DNA from: Polyangia bacterium | GTDB lineage: Bacteria; Myxococcota_A; Polyangia; Polyangiales; Polyangiaceae | Direction of reading: 5' to 3' | Length of the DNA stretch: 7,481 nt | Assembly: GCA_030433055.1 (NCBI GenBank) | Contig: JAUILJ010000385.1 | Span: 1 to 7,481 of the forward strand | Shown here: positions 1 to 5,263 of the stretch, piece after piece | Layout: every line of letters starts with the position of its first letter | Numbering within the stretch: the stretch's first letter is position 1 | The notes under the pieces: generated by a model | What the model was told of the DNA's origin: nothing | What the model saw: the letters and a program-made list of their open reading frames with translations, nothing else | Databases searched by the model: none | Translations under genes and position numbers: made by a program

Positions 1-1
1 C

Positions 2-358
2 CACACCCCCGTGACAGCGAGCTGGCGCTGCGTGGATGACGCCACCTCCAAGCACTACGGCGAGCTGCTGGATGGCAGCCTGGTGAAGCAAGACTGGAGC
101 AGCGCCGAGAAGCTCCAGCGCAGCGACCCGCTGTACGAGATCCTCGTCCTGGTGGAGCACAACCCCGACCACCAGCGCGGTGCAGGCAGCTGCATCTTCC
201 TGCATACCTGGCGCTTCTCGAGGGATCGCCCCACGACCCCGAGGCCCACGGTGGGCTGCACGGCGATGGCGCGGGAGGCATTGCTCGATCTGGTCGGCTG
301 GCTCGAGCCAGGCGCGGTGCTGGCTCAGCTGCCGCAGAGCGAAGCCGAACGGAACTAA
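2..358 (+). CDS. L,D-transpeptidase-like (YkuD superfamily) protein, C-terminal part, 5' end outside window
   Basis: The reading frame is open from base 2, so the GTG at 11 is probably internal and the gene begins upstream. About 118 residues remain. Counting from that GTG, the features are WRCVDD (5-10), DWSSAEKL (28-35), a GAGSCIFLH strand (57-65) and PTVGCTAM (79-86), followed by a helix and GAVLAQLP. The His-Cys pair, H65 and C83, matches the catalytic pair of the YkuD fold, in particular the branch with 'FLHxW ... PTAGCxAM'. Family members are exported cysteine transpeptidases that form 3-3 peptidoglycan cross-links or attach proteins to the wall. I infer an envelope role. The spacer between His and Cys contains FSRDRPTTPR and seems longer than usual for the family. 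No signal peptide can be seen because the N-terminus is missing. Family assignment is fairly secure; the exact substrate is unknown. Confidence 0.8.
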   Translation, partial: HTPVTASWRCVDDATSKHYGELLDGSLVKQDWSSAEKLQRSDPLYEILVLVEHNPDHQRGAGSCIFLHTWRFSRDRPTTPRPTVGCTAMAREALLDLVGWLEPGAVLAQLPQSEAERN

Positions 359-386
359 CGGCCGCTCAGTCGTGCGCCGCGGCCGT
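358..386. terminator. GC-rich hairpin over convergent stop codons, possible bidirectional terminator
   Basis: ACGGCCGC (358-365) pairs perfectly with GCGGCCGT (379-386), giving an 8-bp stem with a 13-base loop. It covers the junction between the TAA of the transpeptidase gene and the stop of the oppositely oriented hydrolase, which are 7 bases apart. Neither strand has a clear run of T after the stem, so intrinsic termination is only possible, not shown. Confidence 0.4.
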
Positions 387-1703
387 CGCTTCGGGGAGCG
401 GTACGGTGGTGAAGAAGTTCTGCAGCGCCTCGAGCAGCTTGGGGTGCAGCTCCGACTTGTTGATCTCCCTGCGCCCCGCCTCGCTCTTGTCCGGAAGCGC
501 CAGCGTCTGCGAGTGATCCATGCCCGCGATGAAGTGTAACTCGACGTCCTGAGAGGCAAGGTCGGTCTTCAGCCGCTCGAACAGGTCGGGGCTCACGTTG
601 CGGTCCAGCGTACCCTGAGACAGGAAGGCTGGCACCTGGAGCTTCTTCAACTCGTCCACGCCCGTGGAGCTGCGATCGCTGTATTCCTTGAGCGCGCGCT
701 GAGTGACTCCACCGCCGATGCACACCTGGTCGGGCACGTACGCCGCGCCGTTCAGCGAGTCGAAGCAATTTTGCAACTTGGATTTTTGAAAGTAGATGTT
801 CAACGGACCGAAGTAGTCCCACTGTTCCGCGCGGATATCTGAGATGCGCGAGAGCTGGTCGATCATCGCCTGGGTGAAGTTCTCGAACAGGCCTGACAGG
901 CTAACGACCGCCGCAACCCCAGGGGTCTGATTGGCGATGAACGGCGCGAAGCCACCACCCTGGCTCGCTCCCAGCACCACCAGTGCCTCGGGGTCCACCT
1001 CCGGGCGAGTCTTGAGGTACTTCAGGCCGTCGATGGCGTCGGTCTCGAAGTCTTGAAAGCTGAAGCGCTGCGGGTCGAAGGTGCTCGCGCCGTAGCACCG
1101 GCCACAGCTACGCTTGTCGTACGCCAGCACCACGAAGCCCTGCTTACCGAGCCAGCTAGAGAGCGCATCGAAGACAGCGAAGGGCTGCGGGAGCTTGCGC
1201 ACCAGGTCACCTGGAACCTCGAGGTGCCGGTCCAGCGGACCGCTACCGTGAACCAAGATCACGGCAGGCCGCTTACCTTCGATTCCCTGAGGTACCGTCA
1301 GAGTCCCGGCCAGCTCCGGCACTCCCTTCTCGGCAATGGAAGACGGATACTTGACGTCTTCGGTCTTGAGCGCCGAGAGCTCGATCACCTTGCACACGCC
1401 ATCGACCCGCTGCTGATTGAGCCCGCAGCGTTCGCTTGGGCGCGGTTTACGGTGTGCTCCGTACTCGAACGGCTCGTAGCGTCCTTCGAGGTTGTAGAGG
1501 TTCGTCGCGTCCAGGCTGGTGAGCGTGAGAACGATGATGATCAGCCCAGGCACCCCGGCAAGCAGCAACGCGAGCCACAGCACTCGACGGCCCTTGCGCA
1601 AGGCCTCGGCGTCTGGCCCTTGGGGGCGCGGGGCCGGGGCGTCGGGCGCCGCAGCTGCGCCGGTCGCGTCAGCCTCGCGTTCTTGGGGCTCGAGATCGCT
1701 CAT
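366..1703 (-). CDS. membrane-anchored alpha/beta hydrolase (serine hydrolase, prolyl-oligopeptidase/dienelactone-hydrolase type)
   Basis: The protein is 445 residues from the ATG at 1703. The N-terminal 35 residues are Ala/Pro-rich and cytoplasmic-looking; RKGRR is followed by one transmembrane helix (about 41-63), which by the positive-inside rule places the catalytic domain outside the cytoplasm. The hydrolase core shows an oxyanion-type HGSGP (152-156), the nucleophile elbow GASQG with Ser247, the acid Asp367 in GTLDRN, and His397 in GMDHSQT, in canonical order. Six cysteines fall in three close pairs (93/104, 200/203, 313/328), consistent with disulfides in an oxidising compartment. I infer an esterase or peptidase acting at the cell surface or in the periplasm; the substrate cannot be predicted. 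A longer TTG start at 1793 is unlikely because that codon lies in the tail of the upstream terminator. The gene should therefore have its own promoter between 1704 and 1794, where no consensus is obvious. Fold is secure; function is general only. Confidence 0.85.
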   Translation of the reverse strand: MSDLEPQEREADATGAAAAPDAPAPRPQGPDAEALRKGRRVLWLALLLAGVPGLIIIVLTLTSLDATNLYNLEGRYEPFEYGAHRKPRPSERCGLNQQRVDGVCKVIELSALKTEDVKYPSSIAEKGVPELAGTLTVPQGIEGKRPAVILVHGSGPLDRHLEVPGDLVRKLPQPFAVFDALSSWLGKQGFVVLAYDKRSCGRCYGASTFDPQRFSFQDFETDAIDGLKYLKTRPEVDPEALVVLGASQGGGFAPFIANQTPGVAAVVSLSGLFENFTQAMIDQLSRISDIRAEQWDYFGPLNIYFQKSKLQNCFDSLNGAAYVPDQVCIGGGVTQRALKEYSDRSSTGVDELKKLQVPAFLSQGTLDRNVSPDLFERLKTDLASQDVELHFIAGMDHSQTLALPDKSEAGRREINKSELHPKLLEALQNFFTTVPLPEATAAAHD

Positions 1704-1717
1704 CGGCTTCGCTTTTA

Positions 1718-1738
1718 GAGCCACGCTAGGAGCCACGC
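1718..1738. repeat. 9-bp direct repeat just upstream of the hydrolase start
   Basis: GAGCCACGC occurs at 1718-1726 and again at 1730-1738, a 12-base period, with TAG between copies. On the coding strand this is GCGTGGCTC twice, ending 15 bases before the hydrolase ATG. It lies in the presumed promoter or 5' leader and could be an activator or repressor site. It could also be a chance duplication. Confidence 0.5.
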
Positions 1739-1794
1739 AAACGCCGCTTTGCCGCAGCCCGACCTCCCCAGCTCTCCCCGAAGGATTCGCCAAG

Positions 1795-1829
1795 AAAAAG
1801 GGCGCCTCACCCCCGGTAAGCCGCCCTTT
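1795..1829 (-). terminator. intrinsic terminator of the short-chain dehydrogenase gene
   Basis: On the minus strand an 8-bp stem AAAGGGCG/CGCCCTTT (1822-1829 with 1797-1804) is continued, after one G-G mismatch, by CTTACC/GGTGAG around a GGG loop. The 3' arm runs into TTTTTC. It starts 19 bases after the stop of the dehydrogenase gene. The run of T is only on the minus-strand side, so it terminates leftward transcription and separates this gene from the hydrolase. Confidence 0.85.
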
Positions 1830-1848
1830 GGTCTTCGCTCCCGCGCGC

Positions 1849-2748
1849 TCAGCCCATGACGTGCTGCATCGCCTGGCCGGCCGCGAGCATCGCGTTCTCG
1901 AATGGCTTGGCCTCGGAGAGGTCGTTGATCTTCTCCCAGGCGCTCGCGACGTCCTCGGGGCCGTGCTGCTTCAAGCTCACCCCGGCGGCCTCCACGATGG
2001 CGACGCGACTGATGTAGCCACCGCCCACGGCGTACACCTCGCCGGTGCTGCCGCACTGATCGGAGCTCAGGTAACCGACCAGGGGTGATACGTACTCCGG
2101 AAGCAGCTTCTCGAGCACGTTGGGCGGCATCACGGTCTCGGTCATGCGGCTCTTGGCGATGGGTGCGATGGTGTTGACCTTGATGTCGTACTTCGCGCCC
2201 TCGAGCGCCAACGTGTTGCCCAGGCCCACGATGCCGAGCTTGGCCGCGCTGTAGTTCGCCTGACCGAAGTTGCCATAGAGGCCTGCCGCGCTGGTGGTGT
2301 TGACCACGCGCCCGTACTTGTTGTCACGAAGCAGGCCCCAGGCCGCCTTCGTCACATTCATCGTACCGGTCAGGTGCACCTTCAGGACCTTGTCCCAGTC
2401 CTCCAGGGTCATCTTCACGAACGACACGTCACGCAGAATGCCCGCGTTGTTGATCACGATGTCGAGCTTGCCGAATGCCTCTTTCGCCTTGGCCACGATC
2501 TTCTCGGCGCCTTCGTAGGTGTCGACGCCATCGTAGCTGGCGACGGCCTCTCCGCCCGCGGCTTTGATTTCGTCCACGACCTTGTCGGCCATGTTGTGCC
2601 CCGAGCCGGTGCCGTCGAAGGACCCGCCAAGATCGTTCACCACCACCTTGGCCCCGCGACTCGCGAGGAGCAGCGCGTGGCTGCGGCCCAGACCTCCTCC
2701 AGCGCCAGTAACGATTGCCACGCGGTTGTCGAAACGAATGTCAGCCAT
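1849..2748 (-). CDS. short-chain dehydrogenase, (3R)-hydroxyacyl-CoA dehydrogenase module of multifunctional enzyme 2 type
   Basis: The protein is 299 residues. The ATG at 2748 is preceded by GAAGGAG with 5 bases between, a strong ribosome site that settles the start against longer options. The Rossmann nucleotide motif TGAGGGLG is at 14-21, with VVVNDLGG after beta-2 (Asp39), which favours NAD over NADP. NNAGILRD is at 100-107, and the catalytic Ser153, Tyr166 and Lys170 lie in TSAAGLYGNFGQANYSAAK. The usual catalytic Asn position carries His125 (VHLTG); from memory this is also so in human HSD17B4, so it is a family trait and not a defect. The C-terminal extension (about 245-299) likewise resembles the one that follows the dehydrogenase in HSD17B4. 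The hydratase (MaoC-like) and SCP2 domains of the eukaryotic enzyme are absent. Probable role: NAD-dependent oxidation of (3R)-3-hydroxyacyl-CoA in beta-oxidation, in the cytoplasm. Family confidence is high; substrate is inferred. Confidence 0.92.
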   Translation of the reverse strand: MADIRFDNRVAIVTGAGGGLGRSHALLLASRGAKVVVNDLGGSFDGTGSGHNMADKVVDEIKAAGGEAVASYDGVDTYEGAEKIVAKAKEAFGKLDIVINNAGILRDVSFVKMTLEDWDKVLKVHLTGTMNVTKAAWGLLRDNKYGRVVNTTSAAGLYGNFGQANYSAAKLGIVGLGNTLALEGAKYDIKVNTIAPIAKSRMTETVMPPNVLEKLLPEYVSPLVGYLSSDQCGSTGEVYAVGGGYISRVAIVEAAGVSLKQHGPEDVASAWEKINDLSEAKPFENAMLAAGQAMQHVMG

Positions 2749-2890
2749 GCTTTCTCCTTCGTGCGCGCGGGCATACCGCGCAGCCAAAATCTGGACGGCC
2801 GGACGGTAATTGCAGAAGCGCTGCAGCTCAACTGGAGTGTGATTCGAGCCCGTGATTGGAACACCCGCCCAGCTGGGGCATACCGAAGGG
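2749..2890. promoter_or_regulatory. divergent intergenic region between the dehydrogenase and DUF2071 genes
   Basis: These 142 bases must hold the promoters of two genes facing away from each other. I see the GAAGGAG ribosome site of the dehydrogenase at its left end, a direct repeat GGACGG (twice, 2 bases apart, around 2793-2806), a small inverted repeat GCAG/CTGC near 2811-2823, and GTGATT twice 13 bases apart near 2839 and 2852. No convincing -35/-10 or -24/-12 pair was found on either strand. Confidence 0.4.
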
Positions 2891-3643
2891 ATGAAGATCC
2901 CGGAGCTCGAAGGCCTGATCGCGCGTCGCATCTTGCTCAACTACCGAGTGGATGCCGCGACGCTGCAGCGCCTGCTGCCACCACCCATGGAGCCGCTGCT
3001 GGTGGGTGGTTACGGCGTTGCCGGGGTGTGCCTGATCCGTCTCGAACAGCTGCGGCCCGCCTGCCTCGGGGTGCCGCTTCCTGCGAGCTTGGCTCTATCC
3101 AGCGAGAACGCCGCCCACCGCGTCGCGGTGAGCCTGGATGGGAAGCCGGCGGTCTACATCTTCCGCAGGGACACCAGCTCACGCATGAACCACTGGGCAG
3201 GCGGGCGGTTGTTCCCAGGTGCTCATCACCTGGCAAAGTTCGCCGTCTCCGACGTGGACGATCACATACGCCTCGACATGACCTCGGCCGACGGGGTGCA
3301 GATCCAAGTCGCCGGACAGGTGAGCGACGAATGGCCGAAGAGTTCTTGCTTTCCATCCTTGTCAAGCGCCTCCGAGTTTTTCCGCGTGGGATGCAATGGC
3401 TACTCCGTGACCAAGGACGCCGGTCGCTTGGATGGGCTTTGCCTCGACATCCAAGACTGGAGAGCGGAGTCACTCGGGGTAGAGCGCGCTCGGTCGACCT
3501 TCTATGACGACCCAGCGCTGTTTCCGCCGGGCACGATTGAGCTCGATCACGCACTGCTCATGCGCAACGCTCAACACAACTGGCGCGCACTGGACGACGT
3601 CGAGGTTTCGGCGCCCGAGGTGACGTTCGGGGTGTCAGGCTAG
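2891..3643 (+). CDS. DUF2071 family protein (YqjF-like)
   Basis: The protein is 250 residues from the ATG at 2891. A GTG 39 bases upstream (2852) would add MIGTPAQLGHTEG, but family members as I remember them begin near 'MxIPxxxGxIxRRILxNYRVD', as here. Recognisable family stretches are ARRILLNYRVD (11-21), LLPPPMEPLLVGGYGVAG (28-45), SSENAAHRVAV (70-80), RRDTSSRMNHWAGGRLFPG (92-110), GYSVTKDAGRLDG (170-182) and LDHALLMRN (218-226). There is no signal peptide or membrane segment, so it is probably cytoplasmic. The family has an acetoacetate-decarboxylase-like fold but no established reaction, and I assign none. The gene diverges from the dehydrogenase and converges on greB, so it is probably transcribed alone. 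The ribosome site is poor: GAAGGG abuts the ATG and GGGG lies about 12 bases upstream. Family call is confident; start is moderately confident. Confidence 0.85.
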   Translation: MKIPELEGLIARRILLNYRVDAATLQRLLPPPMEPLLVGGYGVAGVCLIRLEQLRPACLGVPLPASLALSSENAAHRVAVSLDGKPAVYIFRRDTSSRMNHWAGGRLFPGAHHLAKFAVSDVDDHIRLDMTSADGVQIQVAGQVSDEWPKSSCFPSLSSASEFFRVGCNGYSVTKDAGRLDGLCLDIQDWRAESLGVERARSTFYDDPALFPPGTIELDHALLMRNAQHNWRALDDVEVSAPEVTFGVSG

Positions 3644-3655
3644 AAGCTGGGCCTC

Positions 3656-3698
3656 AACGCGCCTGACTGGAGGAATCGCAGACAGTTCGAGGCACGTT
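3656..3698. terminator. imperfect hairpin between convergent DUF2071 and greB genes, likely bidirectional terminator
   Basis: AACGCGCCT (3656-3664) faces AGGCACGTT (3690-3698): 8 of 9 positions pair, and on the minus strand the odd pair becomes a G-U. The stem can be extended inward by GACTG/CAGTT. It begins 12 bases after the DUF2071 stop and 9 bases beyond the greB stop. No strong T-run follows on either side, so efficiency is uncertain. Confidence 0.5.
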
Positions 3699-3707
3699 TC
3701 TGCTGCG

Positions 3708-4178
3708 TCACTCGTAGCGAATTTCCAAGATCGTCAGCTCGAGTTCCCCTGCAGGGCGCTGCACCACGACCGTGTCGCCCACCTTCTTCTTCAACAGCGC
3801 ACGGCCAATCGGCGACTGAAAGCTGATGTAGCCCAAGCTGGGATCGGACTCGTCCGGACCGACCAACGTATAGAGGCGCTCTTCGCCCTCTTCGTCTTCC
3901 ACCTTCACGCTCGCCCCGAAACGCACACTATCGAGCAGCGCACCCGAGGTCTCCACTACCTCACAGCTGTCCAGGCGCTTGCGCAGGAAGCGCACCCGGC
4001 GATCGATCTCTCGGAGCTTCTTCTTGCCGTAGATGTACTCGGCGTTCTCGGAGCGGTCTCCCTGGGCCGCTGCGTCGCTGACCTCTTGCACGATCTTCGG
4101 GCGGTCGACGTGCATCAAACGGTTCAGCTCATCGACGATCTTCTTCGCTCCGGCAGGGGTGAGGTAGTACGTCGGCAC
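3708..4178 (-). CDS. greB: transcription elongation/transcript-cleavage factor GreB
   Basis: The protein is 156 residues. It binds the secondary channel of RNA polymerase and stimulates cleavage of the 3' end of backtracked RNA. An N-terminal coiled coil (about 8-75) carries the tip GDRSENAEYIYGKKKLREIDRRV (40-62). The acidic pair Asp41 and Glu44, which coordinates the second metal in Gre factors, falls at exactly the E. coli numbers if translation starts at the GTG at 4178. This GTG also follows GAGGAGG. The C-terminal FKBP-like domain (about 82-156) contains FGASVKVED, YISFQSPIGRALLKK and VGDTVVVQRPAGE. The basic KKKLREIDRR next to the tip and the DRSENAEY sequence favour GreB over GreA. 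A longer TTG start (4220) has no ribosome site and would add 14 residues absent from the family. It lies downstream of fliW in the same direction, but an intrinsic terminator separates them. Confidence 0.95.
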   Translation of the reverse strand: MPTYYLTPAGAKKIVDELNRLMHVDRPKIVQEVSDAAAQGDRSENAEYIYGKKKLREIDRRVRFLRKRLDSCEVVETSGALLDSVRFGASVKVEDEEGEERLYTLVGPDESDPSLGYISFQSPIGRALLKKKVGDTVVVQRPAGELELTILEIRYE

Positions 4179-4260
4179 CGCCTCCTCGTGATCCAAGACT
4201 CGACGGAAGTCCAGGCACAAAATGCCAGCGCCCGCTCACCGGAAGGGCAAGCGGACGCCA

Positions 4261-4290
4261 GAAAACACCGTGGCGACTGGCTCCACGGCG
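4261..4290 (-). terminator. intrinsic terminator of fliW
   Basis: On the minus strand CGCCGTGG pairs with CCACGGTG (one G-U), with the loop AGCCAGTCG, followed directly by TTTTC. It begins 9 bases after the fliW stop codon. It makes fliW a separate transcription unit from greB, so greB probably has a promoter between 4179 and 4260. Confidence 0.75.
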
Positions 4291-4299
4291 CACTTCGGC

Positions 4300-4800
4300 T
4301 CAGGGCGTGGCGGCCTCGGCCAGCTCGGGCGCGGCGCCCTCCTCGTTGTCTTCGGCCGCGGTGTTCCCTTCGGCAGCCGGCATCACGAAGAGCTCACGGG
4401 TCGTGAAGCGCGAACCGTCGAGGAACACCTGACCACCCGAGCGGGTGGAGGCATTGATCACGATGGGAGCGAGCAAGTTGACCGTGGCGGGGAGTCCCGA
4501 GCGCGCACACAACACGGCGAGCACCGCGAAGTCGCCCTCTTCTCCTTCGAGCCCGATGGCGCGCGCGGCGTTGGCGACTGGCACGTCGGGGTACTCCGGA
4601 GCTAGCCCGTGGGCGCTCACGACTGGCAGCGAGACGTGCGGCGACGTGGTCGACTGCAGCCAGCCGATGGCGCTGGAGGCTTTGTGCTGGATCAGGATGA
4701 AGCGGGTGTCATCGGGAAAGCCGATGATCCCTGCGGGGAAGGTGATGGCATCTTCTTCGGAGCACTCGATGCTCCCGAAACGCTGGCTCTCGATCTTCAT
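4300..4800 (-). CDS. fliW: flagellar assembly factor FliW-like protein
   Basis: The protein is 166 residues; the ATG at 4800 follows GAAGGAG with 8 bases between. Family marks: MKIESQRFGSIECSEEDAIT (1-20), FPAGIIGFPDDTRFILI (21-37), GWLQSTTSPHVSLPVV (46-61), a YPDV strand (70-73), and the hallmark ATVNLLAPIVIN (105-116) with QVFLDGS (124-130). FliW is a small cytoplasmic beta-barrel protein. In other bacteria it binds flagellin and also sequesters CsrA, linking flagellin synthesis to assembly. After about residue 141 there is an acidic, Ala/Glu-rich tail of about 25 residues (AAEDNEEGAAPELAEA) that the compact family does not need and that is probably disordered. No csrA, flagellin or other flagellar gene is in the window. 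A candidate sigma-54 promoter lies about 50 bases upstream. Family identification is strong; whether it acts on flagella here is open. Confidence 0.9.
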   Translation of the reverse strand: MKIESQRFGSIECSEEDAITFPAGIIGFPDDTRFILIQHKASSAIGWLQSTTSPHVSLPVVSAHGLAPEYPDVPVANAARAIGLEGEEGDFAVLAVLCARSGLPATVNLLAPIVINASTRSGGQVFLDGSRFTTRELFVMPAAEGNTAAEDNEEGAAPELAEAATP

Positions 4801-4851
4801 GTTCGCGACTCCTTCAAAAGGCGGGTCCGCCGCCGTGGATGGAGCGAGCGT

Positions 4852-4869
4852 TTGCAGCCGGTGTGCCAG
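4852..4869 (-). promoter_or_regulatory. candidate sigma-54 (RpoN) promoter of fliW
   Basis: On the minus strand the sequence is CTGGCACACCGGCTGCAA. Compared with TGGCAC-N5-TTGCA it has a perfect -24 element, exactly ten bases between the GG and GC pairs, and a -12 element with one mismatch (CTGCA). Transcription would start near 4842, leaving a leader of about 40 bases with the fliW ribosome site. No enhancer site for an activator was identified. Confidence 0.55.
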
Positions 4870-5263
4870 TCTCGATTTGGTCTCGTCGCAGGATCGGGGG
4901 AGAGACGCGCCGTGGCTCGAACTAGCCAAAAACAAGCCACTGGTCCCCTGGGTCAGCGATGACGCCGCTGGCCTAGCTCCGGGACGTCAGCCGCTTGACG
5001 CCCGCGCTCGGTGACGGTCGATTGACGCGCCAGCAACCTTTGGGGTGTCAAATCCTCGGCGCTGCCACCCGCCGGCGGGGGTCGTTTCTGTTTCCGCGCG
5101 AAACAAGATCGGCGCGAGCTGGCGCTCCCTCCCCCCGATCCCCAACCAACGTGACGCGAACCCTGATTGAGCGCTCCGGTTGTGCAACTGCACTTGCGCG
5201 AACTGTGAAACGCCGCCCGCCGGCAGCGCTAAAACCTCGTAATCACTAGAGATCACCCATGGC
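4870..5263. other. gene-free divergent region with several inverted repeats
   Basis: About 390 bases separate the fliW promoter from the metallopeptidase gene, with no credible protein or RNA gene. It contains a perfect 12-bp palindrome CCCGCCGGCGGG (5068-5079), TGTTTC-5-GAAACA (5089-5105), GATCGG/CCGATC (5107-5112 with 5135-5140) enclosing a smaller GAGC/GCTC hairpin, and GTGCA-2-TGCAC (5182-5193). TTGACG occurs at 4994 and 5022, and TTGACA on the minus strand at 5046-5051, none with a convincing -10 partner. The region probably holds the promoter and operators of the rightward gene pair. Confidence 0.5.
5089..5105. promoter_or_regulatory. inverted repeat TGTTTC-N5-GAAACA, possible repressor operator
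   Basis: Two perfect 6-base half sites are separated by CGCGC, a 17-base dyad of the size bound by many homodimeric repressors. It lies about 160 bases upstream of the metallopeptidase start. No regulator gene is adjacent, so its role is inferred from shape alone. Confidence 0.35.

Noticed and set aside
625..645. TGGCAC inside the hydrolase gene as a sigma-54 -24 element
   Set aside because: No GC pair at the required spacing, and it lies within coding sequence.
1701..1793. TTG start at 1793 for the alpha/beta hydrolase
   Set aside because: It lies in the T-tract side of the dehydrogenase terminator, has no ribosome site, and adds 30 residues with no family support.
4179..4220. TTG start at 4220 for greB
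   Set aside because: No ribosome site; the GTG at 4178 has GAGGAGG and puts the catalytic Asp and Glu at the family positions 41 and 44.
5207..5235. Possible sigma-70 promoter TGAAAC-N17-TAAAAC before the metallopeptidase
   Set aside because: The -35 match is poor and such pairs are expected by chance; not enough to call.
4995..5249. Open frame of 84 codons on the plus strand in the same region
   Set aside because: The product is Arg/Pro/Ala-rich with no pattern, typical of a shadow frame, and the inverted repeats there do not respect codons.
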